Notes: generated from the sequence alone by a model not told the origin. 64,000 nucleotides of DNA from Candidatus Binatia bacterium (GCA_036563615.1 DATCMB010000006.1:566149-630148); one strand, 5' to 3'; shown: positions 29,182-41,620, counted from the stretch's first letter. Translations and numbers: made by a program.

Positions 29182-29627
29182 TGGACCTCTCGAACCTCCA
29201 TCCCGCACCGGGGGCGCGCAAGCCGCGCCGCCGCGTCGGTCGCGGACCGGGCTCGGGCCTCGGCAAGACCGCGGGCCGCGGCCACAAGGGTCACAAGTCG
29301 CGCTCGGGCGGCAACACCCCGCCGGGCTACGAGGGCGGCCAGATGCCGCTGCAGCGCCGGCTGCCGAAGCGTGGCTTCCGGAATCCGTTCCGCAAGGAGT
29401 ACGACGTCGTCAACCTCTCCGACCTCGGCCGCTTCCAGGCGGGAACGGTCGTCGACCTCGAAGCCCTCGCGAAGGCCGGGCTCACCGGCAAGGTCGGACG
29501 GCGCCGCGTCAAGATCCTCGGTGACGGCACGCTCGAGCACGCCCTCACCGTGAAGGCGCATGCGTTCAGCGCGTCGGCCAAGGCCGCGATCGAGGCCAAG
29601 GGCGGCACCGCCGAGGTCCTCGCGTGA
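29181..29627 (+). CDS. rplO: Large-subunit ribosomal protein uL15
   Basis: Late-assembly protein with a long Gly/Arg-rich N-terminal arm; 148 residues. Typical segments are [40 protein letters not shown] and [19 protein letters not shown], followed by a globular C-terminal domain. It is coupled upstream to rpmD and downstream to secY (GTGA). Confidence 0.97.
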   Translation: MDLSNLHPAPGARKPRRRVGRGPGSGLGKTAGRGHKGHKSRSGGNTPPGYEGGQMPLQRRLPKRGFRNPFRKEYDVVNLSDLGRFQAGTVVDLEALAKAGLTGKVGRRRVKILGDGTLEHALTVKAHAFSASAKAAIEAKGGTAEVLA

Positions 29628-30934
29628 CCACCGGCTTCTCCAACGCGCTGCGGGTCGAGGAGCTCAAGAAGCGCCTGCTCTTCACCGCCGGGATGCTCGC
29701 CGTCTACCGCGTCGGCGTCGCCATCCCGACGCCCGGGATCGACGGCAAGGCCATGCAGGCCTTCTTCGACGAGGCGAGGAACAACGTCTTCGGCCTCGTC
29801 AACCTGTTCTCGGGCGGCGCGCTCGAGCGCTTCTCGATCTTCGCGCTCGGCATCATGCCGTACATCAGCGCGTCGATCATCCTGCAGCTCCTGACCGTCG
29901 TCGTGCCGACCCTCGAGCGGCTTTCGAAGGAGGGCGAGGCGGGACGGCGCAAGATCACGCAGTACACGCGCTACGGGACGGTCGTCCTGGCGCTGATCCA
30001 GAGCCTGTTCATCAGCGTCGGGCTCGAGCAGATCCAGGCTCCGGGCGGCGGCGGGGTGGTCTACAACCCCGGCTGGAGCTTCCGCCTGATGAGCATGATC
30101 ACGCTCACCTCGGGCACGGCGTTCATCATGTGGCTCGGTGAGCAGGTGACCGAGCGTGGCATCGGCAACGGCATCTCGCTGGTCATCTTCGCCGGCATCG
30201 TCGCGGCCCTGCCGTCGGCGGTGGTGACGACGTTCCAGTTCATGAACGAGGGCGAGCTGTCCCTGTTCGTGGTGCTCGGCATCCTCGTCTTCATGGTGGC
30301 GGTGATCGCCGGGATCATCTTCGTCGAGCGCGGCCAGCGGCGGATCCCGGTCCAGTACGCCAAGCGGGTGGTGGGACGCCGCATGTACGGCGGCCAGAGC
30401 TCGCACCTGCCGCTCAAGATCAACACGTCCGGCGTGATCCCCCCGATCTTCGCCTCCTCGATCCTGATCTTCCCGGGGACCATCGCGAGCTTCGTCCAGC
30501 ACCCCTGGGCGGACCGGGCGGCCGAGCTGCTGACCCCCGGCAACGTCCTCTACAACGTCATCTACGTGGCGTTGATCATCTTCTTCTGTTACTTCTACAC
30601 GGCTGTCACGTTCGACCCGGTGGACGTCGCCGAGAACATGAAGAAGTTCGGCGGCTACATTCCGGGGATCAGGCCTGGGAAGAAGACGGCCGATTACATC
30701 GACCGGATCCTGACGCGGATCACGCTCGGCGGGGCGATCTACATCTCCGCCGTTTGCGTCCTTCCGACCATCCTGATCCAGCAGTTCAATGTGCCGTTCT
30801 TCTTCGGAGGGACCGCTCTTCTCATCGTCGTTGGAGTTGCGCTGGACACCGTCGCACAGATGGAGACTCATCTCCTGACCCGCAACTACGAAGGCTTCAT
30901 GAAACGCGGCCGGTTGCGTGGACGTCGTGGTTAG
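29624..30934 (+). CDS. secY: Protein translocase subunit SecY
   Basis: Pore-forming subunit of the Sec channel with ten membrane spans; 436 residues. The conserved first periplasmic region is [14 protein letters not shown]. The first cytoplasmic region includes [20 protein letters not shown], then [21 protein letters not shown]5-loop basic residues ([20 protein letters not shown]) and the C-terminal [20 protein letters not shown] complete the signature. The GTG start overlaps the rplO stop. adk follows in the usual spc order. Confidence 0.98.
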   Translation: MTTGFSNALRVEELKKRLLFTAGMLAVYRVGVAIPTPGIDGKAMQAFFDEARNNVFGLVNLFSGGALERFSIFALGIMPYISASIILQLLTVVVPTLERLSKEGEAGRRKITQYTRYGTVVLALIQSLFISVGLEQIQAPGGGGVVYNPGWSFRLMSMITLTSGTAFIMWLGEQVTERGIGNGISLVIFAGIVAALPSAVVTTFQFMNEGELSLFVVLGILVFMVAVIAGIIFVERGQRRIPVQYAKRVVGRRMYGGQSSHLPLKINTSGVIPPIFASSILIFPGTIASFVQHPWADRAAELLTPGNVLYNVIYVALIIFFCYFYTAVTFDPVDVAENMKKFGGYIPGIRPGKKTADYIDRILTRITLGGAIYISAVCVLPTILIQQFNVPFFFGGTALLIVVGVALDTVAQMETHLLTRNYEGFMKRGRLRGRRG

Positions 30935-30948
30935 GGTGCCGGCGCGCC

Positions 30949-31614
30949 GTGACGACCGCCGCCTCTTCGCAATTGGTCCTGTTGGGGCCACCCGGAGCGG
31001 GAAAGGGCACGCAGGCGGAATTGCTTTCGGCGCGCCTTGGAACGCCGCATATCTCGACGGGCGACATGCTGCGTCTGGAGATCTCCCGTGGCTCGGAGCT
31101 TGGTCTGAAGGCCAAGACCTACATGGACAAGGGTGATCTCGTGCCGGACGACCTCATGCTCGGCATCGTCCGCGAGCGTCTGGCGGCGCCGGATTGCGTG
31201 AAGGGCTTCGTGCTCGACGGTTTCCCGCGCTCGGTGCCCCAGGCCGTGAGCCTCGACAAGATCTGCGGCAACTCCAAGCGCGGCCTGCGGGCGGTGAGCC
31301 TCGAGGTGCCGACCGACGAGCTCGTGCGCCGTCTCGCCGAGCGGCGTACCTGCCGGAAGTGCGGCGCCATGTACCACCTGAGCTTCGAGCCGCCGAAGCG
31401 TCCGGGGATCTGCGACAAGTGCGCCGGCGAGCTCTACCAGCGCGACGACGACCGGGAGGAGATCGTGACGGCGCGGCTCGAGGTCTACCGCAAGGCGACC
31501 GAGCCGCTGCTGCAGTTCTACCGCGAGCGCCAGGCGCTGCTGCCGGTCGACGGCACCGGTTCGACCGACCAGGTGAACCGCCGGATCATGGCGACCCTCG
31601 GGATCACCGCATGA
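30949..31614 (+). CDS. adk: Adenylate kinase, long form with zinc-binding LID
   Basis: Converts ATP and AMP to two ADP. It has 221 residues. The P-loop GPPGAGKGT (13-21), AMP-binding TGDMLR (37-42) and GFVLDGFPRS (86-95) are present. The LID has C135/C138 and C155/C158 (CRKC, CDKC), the zinc-stabilised type. GTG at 30949 was chosen because it gives a normal N-terminus 14 bases after secY. The stop overlaps map (ATGA). Confidence 0.96.
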   Translation: MTTAASSQLVLLGPPGAGKGTQAELLSARLGTPHISTGDMLRLEISRGSELGLKAKTYMDKGDLVPDDLMLGIVRERLAAPDCVKGFVLDGFPRSVPQAVSLDKICGNSKRGLRAVSLEVPTDELVRRLAERRTCRKCGAMYHLSFEPPKRPGICDKCAGELYQRDDDREEIVTARLEVYRKATEPLLQFYRERQALLPVDGTGSTDQVNRRIMATLGITA

Positions 31615-32375
31615 TCGTCCTGCGCAGCCGACAGGAGATCGAGCTGATCCGCGCCGCCTGCCAGATCGTCGCGGACGTGCTCCGGCGCCTCACCGAGGTG
31701 GTCGCGCCCGGGGTGTCGACCGCCGAGCTCGACCGGCTCGCCGAGCAGTGGACGCGCGAGAAGGGCGCCGTTCCGGCGTTCAAGGGCTACAACGTCGGCG
31801 GCCGGGTCTACCCGTCGTCGCTCTGCGTCTCGATCAACGAGGAGGTCGTGCACGGGATGCCGTCCCCCAAGCGCATCCTGCGCGAGGGCGACATCGTCGG
31901 GCTCGACTTCGGCGCCGTCTACAAGGGCTACTACGGCGACGCCGCCGTCACCGTCGCGGTCGGCCAGGTGAGCGAGAACGCCGAGCGCCTGATGCGGGTG
32001 ACCCGGGAGTCGCTGTACCGCGGCATCGAGAACATGCGGGTCGGCAACCGTATCCGCGACATCTCGGCCGCGATCCAGCAGCACGCCGAGTCGCACGGCT
32101 ACGGCGTCGTGCGGGACTTCGTCGGGCACGGCATCGGCCAGCGCCTGCACGAGGAGCCGCAGGTGCCGAACTACGTCACCGCGGGCCAGAACCCGCGGCT
32201 CAAGGAAGGGATGGTCCTCGCGATCGAGCCCATGATCTGCGAGGGCACGCACGAGGTCGAGGTCCTCGCGGACGGCTGGACGGCGGTCACGCGGGACCGC
32301 CGTCTCGCCGCACATTTCGAGCACTCGGTGGCCGTCACCGCCAACGGCCCCGAGATCCTCACGCTGCCGAGCTAA
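31611..32375 (+). CDS. map: Methionine aminopeptidase, type I
   Basis: Removes the initiator methionine from nascent proteins. It has 254 residues. The pita-bread metal ligands lie in [20 protein letters not shown] (two Asp), [17 protein letters not shown] (His), MVLAIEPMI (Glu) and [10 protein letters not shown] (Glu). Substrate-site histidine is in [10 protein letters not shown]. Coupled to adk, in the conserved secY-adk-map-infA order. Confidence 0.97.
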   Translation: MIVLRSRQEIELIRAACQIVADVLRRLTEVVAPGVSTAELDRLAEQWTREKGAVPAFKGYNVGGRVYPSSLCVSINEEVVHGMPSPKRILREGDIVGLDFGAVYKGYYGDAAVTVAVGQVSENAERLMRVTRESLYRGIENMRVGNRIRDISAAIQQHAESHGYGVVRDFVGHGIGQRLHEEPQVPNYVTAGQNPRLKEGMVLAIEPMICEGTHEVEVLADGWTAVTRDRRLAAHFEHSVAVTANGPEILTLPS

Positions 32376-32388
32376 GCAGGGACGGAGA

Positions 32389-32607
32389 ATGCCGAAAGGA
32401 GACGCGATCGAAGTCAGCGGGGTCGTGCAGGAGTCGCTCCCCAATGCGATGTTTCGAGTGGCGCTGGACAACGGCCACAAGATCATCGCGCACATCTCGG
32501 GGAAGATGCGCATGCACTACATCAAGATCCTTCCGGGCGACAAAGTCACGGTCGAGCTATCGCCCTACGACCTGAGCCGCGGCCGGATCACGTATCGCGT
32601 CAAGTAA
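32389..32607 (+). CDS. infA: Translation initiation factor IF-1
   Basis: OB-fold factor that blocks the A site during initiation; 72 residues, exactly the usual length. [20 protein letters not shown] and [20 protein letters not shown] are canonical, ending [18 protein letters not shown] precedes the ATG. Confidence 0.98.
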   Translation: MPKGDAIEVSGVVQESLPNAMFRVALDNGHKIIAHISGKMRMHYIKILPGDKVTVELSPYDLSRGRITYRVK

Positions 32608-32621
32608 ATAGGAATGAGAAC

Positions 32622-32735
32622 ATGAAGGTCCGAGCCTCCGTCAAGAAGATTTGTCCGAAGTGCAAGATCATCCGGCGCGAAGGCGTGCTGCGGGTCCTCT
32701 GCGTGAACCCGCGCCACAAGCAGCGTCAGGGCTGA
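32622..32735 (+). CDS. rpmJ: Large-subunit ribosomal protein bL36, zinc form
   Basis: A 37-residue protein: [19 protein letters not shown], then [14 protein letters not shown]11, C14, C27 and H32 form the zinc site, so this is the C+ version. It is too short for most ORF calling but is unmistakable, between infA and rpsM as in many bacteria. Confidence 0.97.
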   Translation: MKVRASVKKICPKCKIIRREGVLRVLCVNPRHKQRQG

Positions 32736-32750
32736 GGAGAGCCGAGAGTC

Positions 32751-33134
32751 ATGGCACGCATCGCCGGCGTCGACTTGCCGAAGAACAAGCGCATCGAGAT
32801 CGGCCTCACGTACATCTACGGGATCGGGCGCAGCCTGGCGCGCAAGATCTGCCAGGAAGCGCAGGTTTCGCTCGACACCAAGACGGACAACCTGACGGAG
32901 GACGAGCTCCAGAAGCTGCGCCGCACGATCGAGCAGAACTACAAGGTCGAGGGCGATCTGCGCCGTGAGGTGACGCTCAACATCAAGCGCTACGTCGACC
33001 TCGGCACCTACCGGGGTCTGCGCCACCGCAAGAACCTTCCGGTGCACGGCCAGCGCACGCACACCAACGCGCGTACCCGCAAGGGCCCGCGTCGCACGGT
33101 GGCCGGCAAGAAGCCGCCGCCGCCGAAGGGCTGA
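32751..33134 (+). CDS. rpsM: Small-subunit ribosomal protein uS13
   Basis: 30S head protein bridging to the large subunit. It has 127 residues. [20 protein letters not shown] is the family start, then [16 protein letters not shown]. The C-terminal tail has [20 protein letters not shown] and [14 protein letters not shown], ending in a Lys/Pro run. First gene of the alpha block. Confidence 0.97.
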   Translation: MARIAGVDLPKNKRIEIGLTYIYGIGRSLARKICQEAQVSLDTKTDNLTEDELQKLRRTIEQNYKVEGDLRREVTLNIKRYVDLGTYRGLRHRKNLPVHGQRTHTNARTRKGPRRTVAGKKPPPPKG

Positions 33135-33179
33135 TGTACGGGGCGCGAGAGCGTAGAGTGAATCGAGGTTTGGAGATCC

Positions 33180-33267
33180 GCGCGCACCGCGCGCGGCCGA
33201 GCGGAGCGAGCGCGAGCGTAGGGGCGCTCGGCTTCGCCGCATGGATGGAGGGGGCGCGGACCCCCTC
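33180..33267 (+). promoter_or_regulatory. Three tandem hairpins between rpsM and rpsK
   Basis: The 149-base gap holds three inverted repeats in a row. They are GCGCGC-ACC-GCGCGC (33180-33194); GGCCGAGCG paired with CGCTCGGCT (33195-33203 with 33225-33233, one G:U); and GAGGGGG-CGCGGA-CCCCCTC (33248-33267). None is followed by a T tract, so they are not ordinary terminators. Neighbouring genes in this block are normally 0-50 bases apart. The role is unknown. Confidence 0.5.
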
Positions 33268-33283
33268 GTCGAGGTAGAATCGA

Positions 33284-33748
33284 ATGTCGAAGACCGAGGT
33301 GAATCCGGCGCCCGCCGCCGAGCAAGGCGCGGCGGAAACGCCGGCCGCTCAGCCGGCCGCCGCGGCGCCGGCCACGCCACGGCGCAAGAAGGGCAAGCGG
33401 ATGGTCTCGGAAGGGATCGTCCACATCCATTCCACGTTCAACAACACCATCGTCACCATCACCGACATGATGGGTGGTGTCGTTGCGTGGGCCAGCGCCG
33501 GATCGGTCGGCTTCAAAGGATCGCGCAAGGGCACGCCGTTCGCGGCGCAGCTCGCCGCCGAGGCAGCGGCGAAGAAGGCGGCCGACTTCGGCATGCGCAG
33601 CGTGCAGGTGCTGGTGAAGGGCCCGGGCGGCGGACGCGAGCCCGCGCTGCGCTCGCTCCAGGCAGCAGGCTTCGCGATCACGCTGATCCGCGACGTCACT
33701 CCGATCCCGCACAACGGCTGCCGTCCGCCGAAGCGAAGGAGGGTCTGA
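33284..33748 (+). CDS. rpsK: Small-subunit ribosomal protein uS11 with Ala/Pro-rich N-terminus
   Basis: Platform protein next to the E-site mRNA. It has 154 residues against about 129 normally. The canonical part begins near residue 42 ([19 protein letters not shown]) and includes the [20 protein letters not shown] region, ending [18 protein letters not shown]. The first 35 residues are Ala/Pro/Glu-rich and probably disordered. It follows the hairpin-rich gap. Confidence 0.96.
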   Translation: MSKTEVNPAPAAEQGAAETPAAQPAAAAPATPRRKKGKRMVSEGIVHIHSTFNNTIVTITDMMGGVVAWASAGSVGFKGSRKGTPFAAQLAAEAAAKKAADFGMRSVQVLVKGPGGGREPALRSLQAAGFAITLIRDVTPIPHNGCRPPKRRRV

Positions 33749-33749
33749 G

Positions 33750-34376
33750 GTGGCCCGTAACACCGATCCCGTCTGCCGCATGTGCCGCCGCGAGGGCATG
33801 AAGCTGTTCCTCAAGGGCGAGCGCTGCTTCACCGACAAGTGCGCGATCGAGCGCCGCAACTATCCGCCGGGCCAGCACGGCCAGGGACGCCACAAGTTCT
33901 CGGAGTACAGCGTCCAGCTGCGCGAGAAGCAGAAGGTGAAGCGGATCTATGGCGTCTTCGAGCGCCAGTTCCGCCGCTACTTCGCGCTCGCCGAGCGGGC
34001 CAAGGGCGTGACCGGCGAGGCGCTGCTGACGACCCTCGAGCGTCGGCTCGACAACATCGTCTACCGGATGAGCTTCGCGAACTCGCGCGCCGAGGCGCGC
34101 CAGCTCGTGCGCCACGGTCACTTCACCGTCAATGGCCGCAAGGTGACGATCCCGTCCTACCTGGTGAGCGTCGGTGACAAGATCACGGTCCGCGAGCGCA
34201 GCCAGAAGATCGCACGCATCGTCGAGGCCCTGGAGCTGTCGCAGCGGCGTGGCGTGCCGGACTGGCTCGAGGTCAACCGGGAGAGCTTCACCGGCACCGT
34301 GAAGGCGCTGCCGCAGCGCTCGGACCTCACCATGCCCATCAACGAGCGGCTCATCGTCGAGCTCTACTCGAAGTGA
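33750..34376 (+). CDS. rpsD: Small-subunit ribosomal protein uS4, cysteine-containing form
   Basis: Primary 16S rRNA-binding protein and fidelity factor. It has 208 residues with a GTG start 1 base after rpsK. C9, C12, C26 and C31 (VCRMC, RCFTDKC) form the zinc-type N-terminus. [20 protein letters not shown] and the S4 domain [20 protein letters not shown] (about 112-131) are typical. In E. coli this protein represses the alpha operon. Confidence 0.97.
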   Translation: MARNTDPVCRMCRREGMKLFLKGERCFTDKCAIERRNYPPGQHGQGRHKFSEYSVQLREKQKVKRIYGVFERQFRRYFALAERAKGVTGEALLTTLERRLDNIVYRMSFANSRAEARQLVRHGHFTVNGRKVTIPSYLVSVGDKITVRERSQKIARIVEALELSQRRGVPDWLEVNRESFTGTVKALPQRSDLTMPINERLIVELYSK

Positions 34377-34428
34377 TGGGGCGAAGCGGCACGTCGAGTC
34401 GCGAATCGAGAATCGAGGGAGTCAAAGA

Positions 34429-35463
<1,035 letters not shown>

Positions 35464-35476
35464 TTCGGGTCACACC

Positions 35477-35935
35477 ATGCGACATCTGAAGGCAGGACGG
35501 AAGCTCGGCCGGACGTCGGCGCATCGTGCGTCGCTCTACCGCAACCTGGTTGCGGAGCTGCTGACCCACGACCGCATCAAGACGACCGACGAGAAGGCGA
35601 AAGAGGTGCGCCGGTTCGCGGATCGCATGGTGACGCTCGCCAAGACGGGCACGCTCGCCGCTCGCCGGCGCGCGGTTGCGTTCGTCCGCGACAAGAAGGC
35701 GGTGCAGCGGCTGTTCTCCGACATCGCCGAGCGCTTCAAGGATCGTCCGGGTGGATACACCCGCATCGTCAAGCTCGGCGTGCGTCCGGGGGACGCGGCG
35801 TCGATGTCGATCATCGAGCTCACCGGCACGTCGGAGAGCGTCGAGCCGGCGAAGAAGCGCCGCGGCCCCCGTCGTCCGAAGGCGCAGCAGGCCTCCGAGC
35901 CCGCAGAGAAGCGCGCTCGCGCGGCCGCGGGCTGA
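35477..35935 (+). CDS. rplQ: Large-subunit ribosomal protein bL17 with basic tail
   Basis: Protein of 152 residues; the core L17 is about 115-120. [20 protein letters not shown] and [20 protein letters not shown] are canonical. After IIELTGTSE the last 30 residues form a Lys/Arg/Ala-rich extension. It ends the ribosomal run. No terminator was seen in the 164-base gap before argS. Confidence 0.97.
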   Translation: MRHLKAGRKLGRTSAHRASLYRNLVAELLTHDRIKTTDEKAKEVRRFADRMVTLAKTGTLAARRRAVAFVRDKKAVQRLFSDIAERFKDRPGGYTRIVKLGVRPGDAASMSIIELTGTSESVEPAKKRRGPRRPKAQQASEPAEKRARAAAG

Positions 35936-36099
35936 TCGCACACCCTACATGCGCGTGGAGACGCGTGCGTTTGACGCTTCGCGACGAACTCGCTAGCGAC
36001 AGCACGTGTGGATGCGCGCGCGCTTGACCGCTTTCGCGCCATCGCCGTCGTAGGCGTGACGGCCGCGGTTCGAGCGACGCGGCGGCGCGCGAAACGGCG

Positions 36100-37758
36100 A
36101 TGAAGAAGCGGATCGAAGCCCTGCTTGCCGGCGCCCTCGACCGCGCCGTACGCGCGGGCGATCTGCACGGCGGCACCCTCCCACCCGGCGCGCTCGAGGT
36201 GCCGAAGGATCGCCAGTTCGGCGACCTCGCGGCGACTCTTGCCCTGACGCTCGCGCGCGCGGAGCGCAAGGCGCCGCGCGCGATCGCCGAGACGCTGCTG
36301 CGTCATTTCGAGGATCCGCAGGGGCTCGTCGCGAGCACGGAGATCGCGGGTCCGGGCTTCATCAACTTCAAGCTCGCGCCGCGCTTCTGGCACGAGGAGC
36401 TCGCCGGCCTGCTCGCCGATCCCACGCTCGGCGTCGAGCCGTTCGGCGCCGGACGCCGCGCGCAGGTCGAGTTCGTGAGCGCGAACCCGACCGGCCCGCT
36501 GACCGTCGGCCACGGGCGCAACGCGGTGCTCGGCGACACGCTCGCACGGCTGCTCGAGGCGGTCTCCTACCAGGTCGAGCGCGAGTACTACTTCAACAAC
36601 GCTGGACGCCAGATGAAGGTCCTCGCCGCGTCCGTGCGTGCGCGCTACCAGGAGCTGGTCGGCCGTCCGGCGGACTTCCCCGAGGACGGCTACCAAGGCG
36701 ACTACATCCGCGACATCGCCCGTCAGCTCGTCGAGACCAAGGGCGCGACCATCGCCGACGACGACGAGGCGACCTTCCGCGCCGCCGCGGAGAGCGCGAT
36801 CTTCGAGGACATCCGCGCGACGCAGGACCGCCTCGGCATCCGCTTCGACCACTACTTCAACGAGGACAGCCTGTACGCGTCGGGTGCGATCGACGACGTG
36901 CTCAAGCGCCTCGAGGAGCGCGGGCTCATCGACCGCCGCGAGGGCGCGGTGTGGCTACGCGGCGAGAAGGTCGGCCTCGACAAGGACCGCGTGCTGGTCA
37001 AGAGCAGCGGCGAGCCGGCGTACCGCCTGCCCGACATCGCGTACCACGAGAACAAGCTCGCGCGCGGCTTCGACCTGATCGTCGACGTGCTCGGCGCCGA
37101 CCACATCGCCGAGCACCGCGAGGTGGCAGCGGCGCTCACCGGCCTCGGCCACGACACCTCGCGCATCCGACCGGTGATCTACCAGTTCGTCACGCTGACG
37201 CGGCACGGCGAGCAGGTGAAGATGTCGACGCGCCGCGCGGAGTACGTGACGCTCGACGAGCTGCTCGACGAGGTCGGCAGCGACGCGGCGCGGTTTTTCT
37301 TCTTGAGCCGCAAGTCGGACAGCCACCTCGAGTTCGACCTCGAGCTCGCGAAGAAGCGCTCGACCGACAACCCGGTCTACTACGTCCAGTACGCGCACGC
37401 GCGCATCATGAGCCTGTACGCGCAGGCGCGGACGCAGGGCGTCGCGCTGCCGAACGGCGCGGTCACGGCGGACGACCTGCGTGCGCTCGAGCTCGACGAG
37501 GAGTTCGACGTGATCCGGCTGCTCGCGAGCTACGGCGAGGTGGTCGACGCGGCGGCGCGCGATCTCGAGCCGCACCGCGTGGTGTTCTACCTCCAGGATC
37601 TGGCTGCAGCGCTGCACCGCTTCTACAACCACCATCGCGTGCTCGGCGACGAGGCTCCGGGACGCGTCGCGGCGCGCCTCGCGATGCTCGAGGGCGTGCG
37701 CCGGGTGCTGGTGGCGGGTCTGTCGCTGCTGGGAGTCACCGCGCCGGAGAGGATGTGA
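36100..37758 (+). CDS. argS: Arginyl-tRNA synthetase
   Basis: Class I aminoacyl-tRNA synthetase of 552 residues. The additional N-terminal domain (about 1-100) precedes the HIGH-like motif in FVSANPTGPLTVGHGRNAVL (126-145). The KMSKS counterpart is KMSTRRAEYVTLDE, preceded by LTRHGEQV. The C-terminal DALR anticodon-binding domain covers about the last 120 residues. The 164-base region upstream contains weak promoter-like hexamers only. It shares one base with the next gene (TGATG). Confidence 0.96.
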   Translation: MKKRIEALLAGALDRAVRAGDLHGGTLPPGALEVPKDRQFGDLAATLALTLARAERKAPRAIAETLLRHFEDPQGLVASTEIAGPGFINFKLAPRFWHEELAGLLADPTLGVEPFGAGRRAQVEFVSANPTGPLTVGHGRNAVLGDTLARLLEAVSYQVEREYYFNNAGRQMKVLAASVRARYQELVGRPADFPEDGYQGDYIRDIARQLVETKGATIADDDEATFRAAAESAIFEDIRATQDRLGIRFDHYFNEDSLYASGAIDDVLKRLEERGLIDRREGAVWLRGEKVGLDKDRVLVKSSGEPAYRLPDIAYHENKLARGFDLIVDVLGADHIAEHREVAAALTGLGHDTSRIRPVIYQFVTLTRHGEQVKMSTRRAEYVTLDELLDEVGSDAARFFFLSRKSDSHLEFDLELAKKRSTDNPVYYVQYAHARIMSLYAQARTQGVALPNGAVTADDLRALELDEEFDVIRLLASYGEVVDAAARDLEPHRVVFYLQDLAAALHRFYNHHRVLGDEAPGRVAARLAMLEGVRRVLVAGLSLLGVTAPERM

Positions 37759-38522
37759 TGGCGCGAGGGCGGGAGAGCGGACGCTTCGAGTTCGGCTGGC
37801 TGGGCATCCTCGGGATGTTCACCATCTTCACGGCCGGCTCGGTGGTGATCTTCTTCCTCGGCATCTACGTCGGCAAAGGACTGCAGGAGAGCCGCCTCGC
37901 GCGCGAGGAGCGCGTCGTCCGCCTGCCGGTCAATCCCGGCGAGACCGGCAACGAGTACGCCGACGTCCGGTCGCACGACACCTCCGACGAGCCGCGACCG
38001 GCGCAGACCACGAGCGTCAACCTCGCGGTGCGCGTGCAGCCGGTCGCGACGCCGAGCCCCGAGCCGGTGCCCGTGCCGACGGCCGAGCTCGCAGCGGTCG
38101 AGCCGGAGCCGACGGCGGCGATCGCTGCCCTGCCGGTGGCGACGCCGGCCAGCGCACCACGCACGCAAGCCGAGCCGCCCGCCCAAGCCGTGCGGCCGGC
38201 GCCGAGCCCGGCCGTCGCGCTCGCCCGTCCGACGCCCGCCGTCGAGACCGTCGCCAAGGCGGAGCCCGCCGCGCGCCCGACGACCGGCAAGTACTGGAGC
38301 GTGCAGGTCAACGCGACCAAGGACCAGGAGACCGCCGACCGCCTCGTCCAGCGCCTGAACGAGCTCGGCTACCAGGCATTCATCGTGCGCGTGCGCCTCG
38401 CCGACGAGACCTGGTACCGCGTCCGCGTCGGCAAGTTCCCGACGATGGAGGCGGCGACCGCCGTCGTCATGCGGCTCAAGAACGAGGAGCGCTACTCGCG
38501 CGCGTTCCTCGTCAACGAGTGA
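37758..38522 (+). CDS. Membrane-anchored SPOR-domain protein
   Basis: Protein of 254 residues with a short cytoplasmic N-terminus, one membrane span (about 14-37), a Pro/Ala/Val-rich linker (about 75-170), and a C-terminal SPOR domain (about 176-254, KYWSVQVNATKDQETADRLV, YRVRVGKFPTMEAA). SPOR domains bind denuded peptidoglycan at division sites, as in FtsN and DedD, so a septal role is likely. It is coupled to argS and lies 4 bases upstream of trpE. Which SPOR protein it corresponds to cannot be told. Confidence 0.85.
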   Translation: MARGRESGRFEFGWLGILGMFTIFTAGSVVIFFLGIYVGKGLQESRLAREERVVRLPVNPGETGNEYADVRSHDTSDEPRPAQTTSVNLAVRVQPVATPSPEPVPVPTAELAAVEPEPTAAIAALPVATPASAPRTQAEPPAQAVRPAPSPAVALARPTPAVETVAKAEPAARPTTGKYWSVQVNATKDQETADRLVQRLNELGYQAFIVRVRLADETWYRVRVGKFPTMEAATAVVMRLKNEERYSRAFLVNE

Positions 38523-38526
38523 CGTC

Positions 38527-39998
38527 GTGCGGATCCTGCCGAGCCGGGCGCAGTTCGCGCGTCTCGCGGCGGACGCGACGCACGTGCCGGTGTGGGGCGA
38601 GCTGCTGTCCGACCGCGACACGCCGGTCAGCGCCTTCCGCAAGCTCCACCGCGGCGAGTACGGCGGCCTGCTCGAGAGCGCGGTCGGCGGCGAGCGCTGG
38701 GCGCGCTACAGCTTCATCGTCACCGATCCGGTCGCGCGCGTCGTGGCGCGCGGCCGCGACGTCCAGCTGATCCGCAGCGACGGCTCGGTCACCGAGCGCA
38801 AGGGCGTCGACCCGCTGCTCTTCCTGCGCGAGGTGCTGGCGAGCTACCGAGTCGCCGCCGTGCCTGGGCTACCGCGCTTCACCGGCGGGCTCGTCGGCTA
38901 CGTCGCCTACGACGCCGTGCGCTGGATCGAGCGGCTCGAGTCGCCGCCGAAGGACGACCTGGGCTTCCCGGATCTGCACCTGCTGCTCGTCGACACGCTG
39001 GTCATCTTCGACAGCCGCGACCAGAAGCTCTTGCTGCTCACGCACGCGGACCTGAGCCTCGGCGAGGAGCGCGCCTACGCGGAAGCCGTCCGTCGCGTCG
39101 AGGAGCTCGCGCAGCGGCTCGACGCGCCGGCGCAGCCGTTGCGCGCGCGCTTCGGCGAGCCGCAGACGCGGCCCGTCGAGTCGTCCATGACGCCCGAGCA
39201 GTTCCGCGCCGCGGTGGTGCGCGCGAAGGACTACATCTACGCGGGCGACATCATCCAGGTCGTCCTCGCGCAGCGCTTCTCGCGTCCGACCGACGCCGAG
39301 CCGTTCGACGTCTACCGGTGCCTGCGCTCGATCAACCCGTCGCCCTACCTGTACTTCATGGAGCTCGGCGAGCTCGCGGTGGTCGGCGCGTCGCCGGAGG
39401 TGCTGGTGCGGCTCGAGGACGGCCGCATGACCGTCCGCCCGATCGCCGGCACGCACCCGCGCGCCGCGACGCCCGAGGAGGACGAGAAGCTCGCGGCCAA
39501 GATGCTCGCCGACCCGAAGGAGCGCGCCGAGCACGTCATGCTGCTCGACCTCGGGCGCAACGACATCGGGCGGGTCGCCGTGCCGGGCTCGGTGGAGGTG
39601 ACCGAGGCCTTCGTGGTCGAGCGCTACTCGCACGTGATGCACATCGTCTCGAACGTCGAGGGCCGCGTCGCCCCCGGCTTCGACGCGATCGACGCGCTGC
39701 GCGCCGCGTTTCCTGCGGGTACGCTGTCCGGTGCGCCCAAGGTCCGTGCGATGCAGATCATCGACGAGCTCGAGCCCACGCGCCGCGGCATCTACGGCGG
39801 CGCCTTCGGCTACTTCGGCTTCTCGGGGTCGATGGACACCGCGATCACGATCCGCACCGCGGTGCTCGCCGACGGCAAGGTCCACGTGCAGGCGGGCGCC
39901 GGCGTGGTCGCGGACTCGGACCCGCAGTACGAGCACGAGGAGTGCGTCCGCAAGGCTCGCGCGGTCTTCGCTGCGATCGAGATGGCGGAGAGTCTCCG

Positions 39999-40002
<4 letters not shown>
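38527..40002 (+). CDS. trpE: Anthranilate synthase component I
   Basis: Makes anthranilate from chorismate with ammonia from TrpG. It has 491 residues. The chorismate-binding domain has [38 protein letters not shown] and [20 protein letters not shown], and ends [23 protein letters not shown] start 4 bases after the SPOR gene, so there is no room for a trp leader-peptide attenuator. The stop overlaps trpG (ATGA). Confidence 0.96.
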
Positions 40003-40579
<577 letters not shown>

Positions 40580-40583
<4 letters not shown>

Positions 40584-41620
40584 GCGCGCCGGCGCTGCGA
40601 GCTGCGCTCGCGACGCTGTGCGACGGCGGCGAGCTCACCCGCGACGACGCCGCGCTGGCGTTCGACGAGATCATGGCGGGGCAGGCGACGCCGGCGCAGA
40701 TCGGCGCGTTTCTCGCCGCGCTCCGCGCGCGCGGCGAGACGGTCGACGTCGTGGTCGCGGCAGCGCGCGCGATGCGCAACCACGCCGAGCGCGTGACCAC
40801 GAAACGCTCGCCGCTGATCGACACCTGCGGCACCGGCGGCGACGGCGCGAGCACGATCAGCATCTCGACCGCCGCGGCGCTGATCGCAGCGGGCGCTGGC
40901 GTCGCGGTCGCGAAGCACGGCAACCGCGGCGCGTCCGGACGCTTCGGCGGCGCCGACGTGCTCGAGGCGCTCGGCGTGCGGATCGATCTCTCGCCCGAGG
41001 ACGCCGGGCGCTGCCTCGACGAGGTCGGCATCGCGTTCCTGTTCGCGCCGCGCATGCACCCGGCGATGCGCCACGCGGGGCCGGTGCGCCGCGAGCTCGG
41101 CATCCGGACCGTATTCAACCTGCTCGGACCGCTCACCAACCCGGCCGGCGTCACGCGCCAGGTGATCGGCGTGCCGTCGGCCGAGGCGCTGCGTCTGGTC
41201 GCGGGCGCGCTGCGCGAGCTCGGCGGCGAGCACGCGCTCGTCGTCCACAGCCGCGACGGCCTCGACGAGATCTCGCTCGGCGCGCCGACCGACGTGATCG
41301 AGCTGCGCGACGGCGTGCTCACCGAGCGCGTGCTGACCCCGGCGGACTTCGGCCTGCGCGAGGTCGACGCCGCGGAGCTGCGGGTCGAGACCGCCGCGCA
41401 CTCGGCGGAAGCGCTGCGCGCGCTGCTCGAAGGACGTCCGGGGCCGATGACCGACGTCGTGCTCGCCAACGCCGCGGCGGCGCTGTACGTCGCCGGGCGC
41501 GCTGCGACGCTCGCGGACGGCGTCGAGCAGGCGCGAGCGGCGATCCGCTCGGGCGCGGCGCGCGACGCGCTCGACCGCCTGGTCGCCTTCACCACGAGCG
41601 TCGAGGGAGCGCCCGCATAG
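40580..41620 (+). CDS. trpD: Anthranilate phosphoribosyltransferase
   Basis: Transfers phosphoribosyl from PRPP to anthranilate. It has 346 residues. The PRPP loop [12 protein letters not shown] lies at 81-92, and [20 protein letters not shown] follows. The acidic metal-binding region [14 protein letters not shown] is in the C-terminal half. GTG start within the trpG stop; trpC follows after 55 bases, the longest gap in the operon. Confidence 0.96.

Noticed and set aside
35936..36099. Promoter boxes TTGACG (35971) or TTGACC (36024) for argS
   Set aside because: Neither has an acceptable -10 box at 16-18 bases; too weak to list as a feature.
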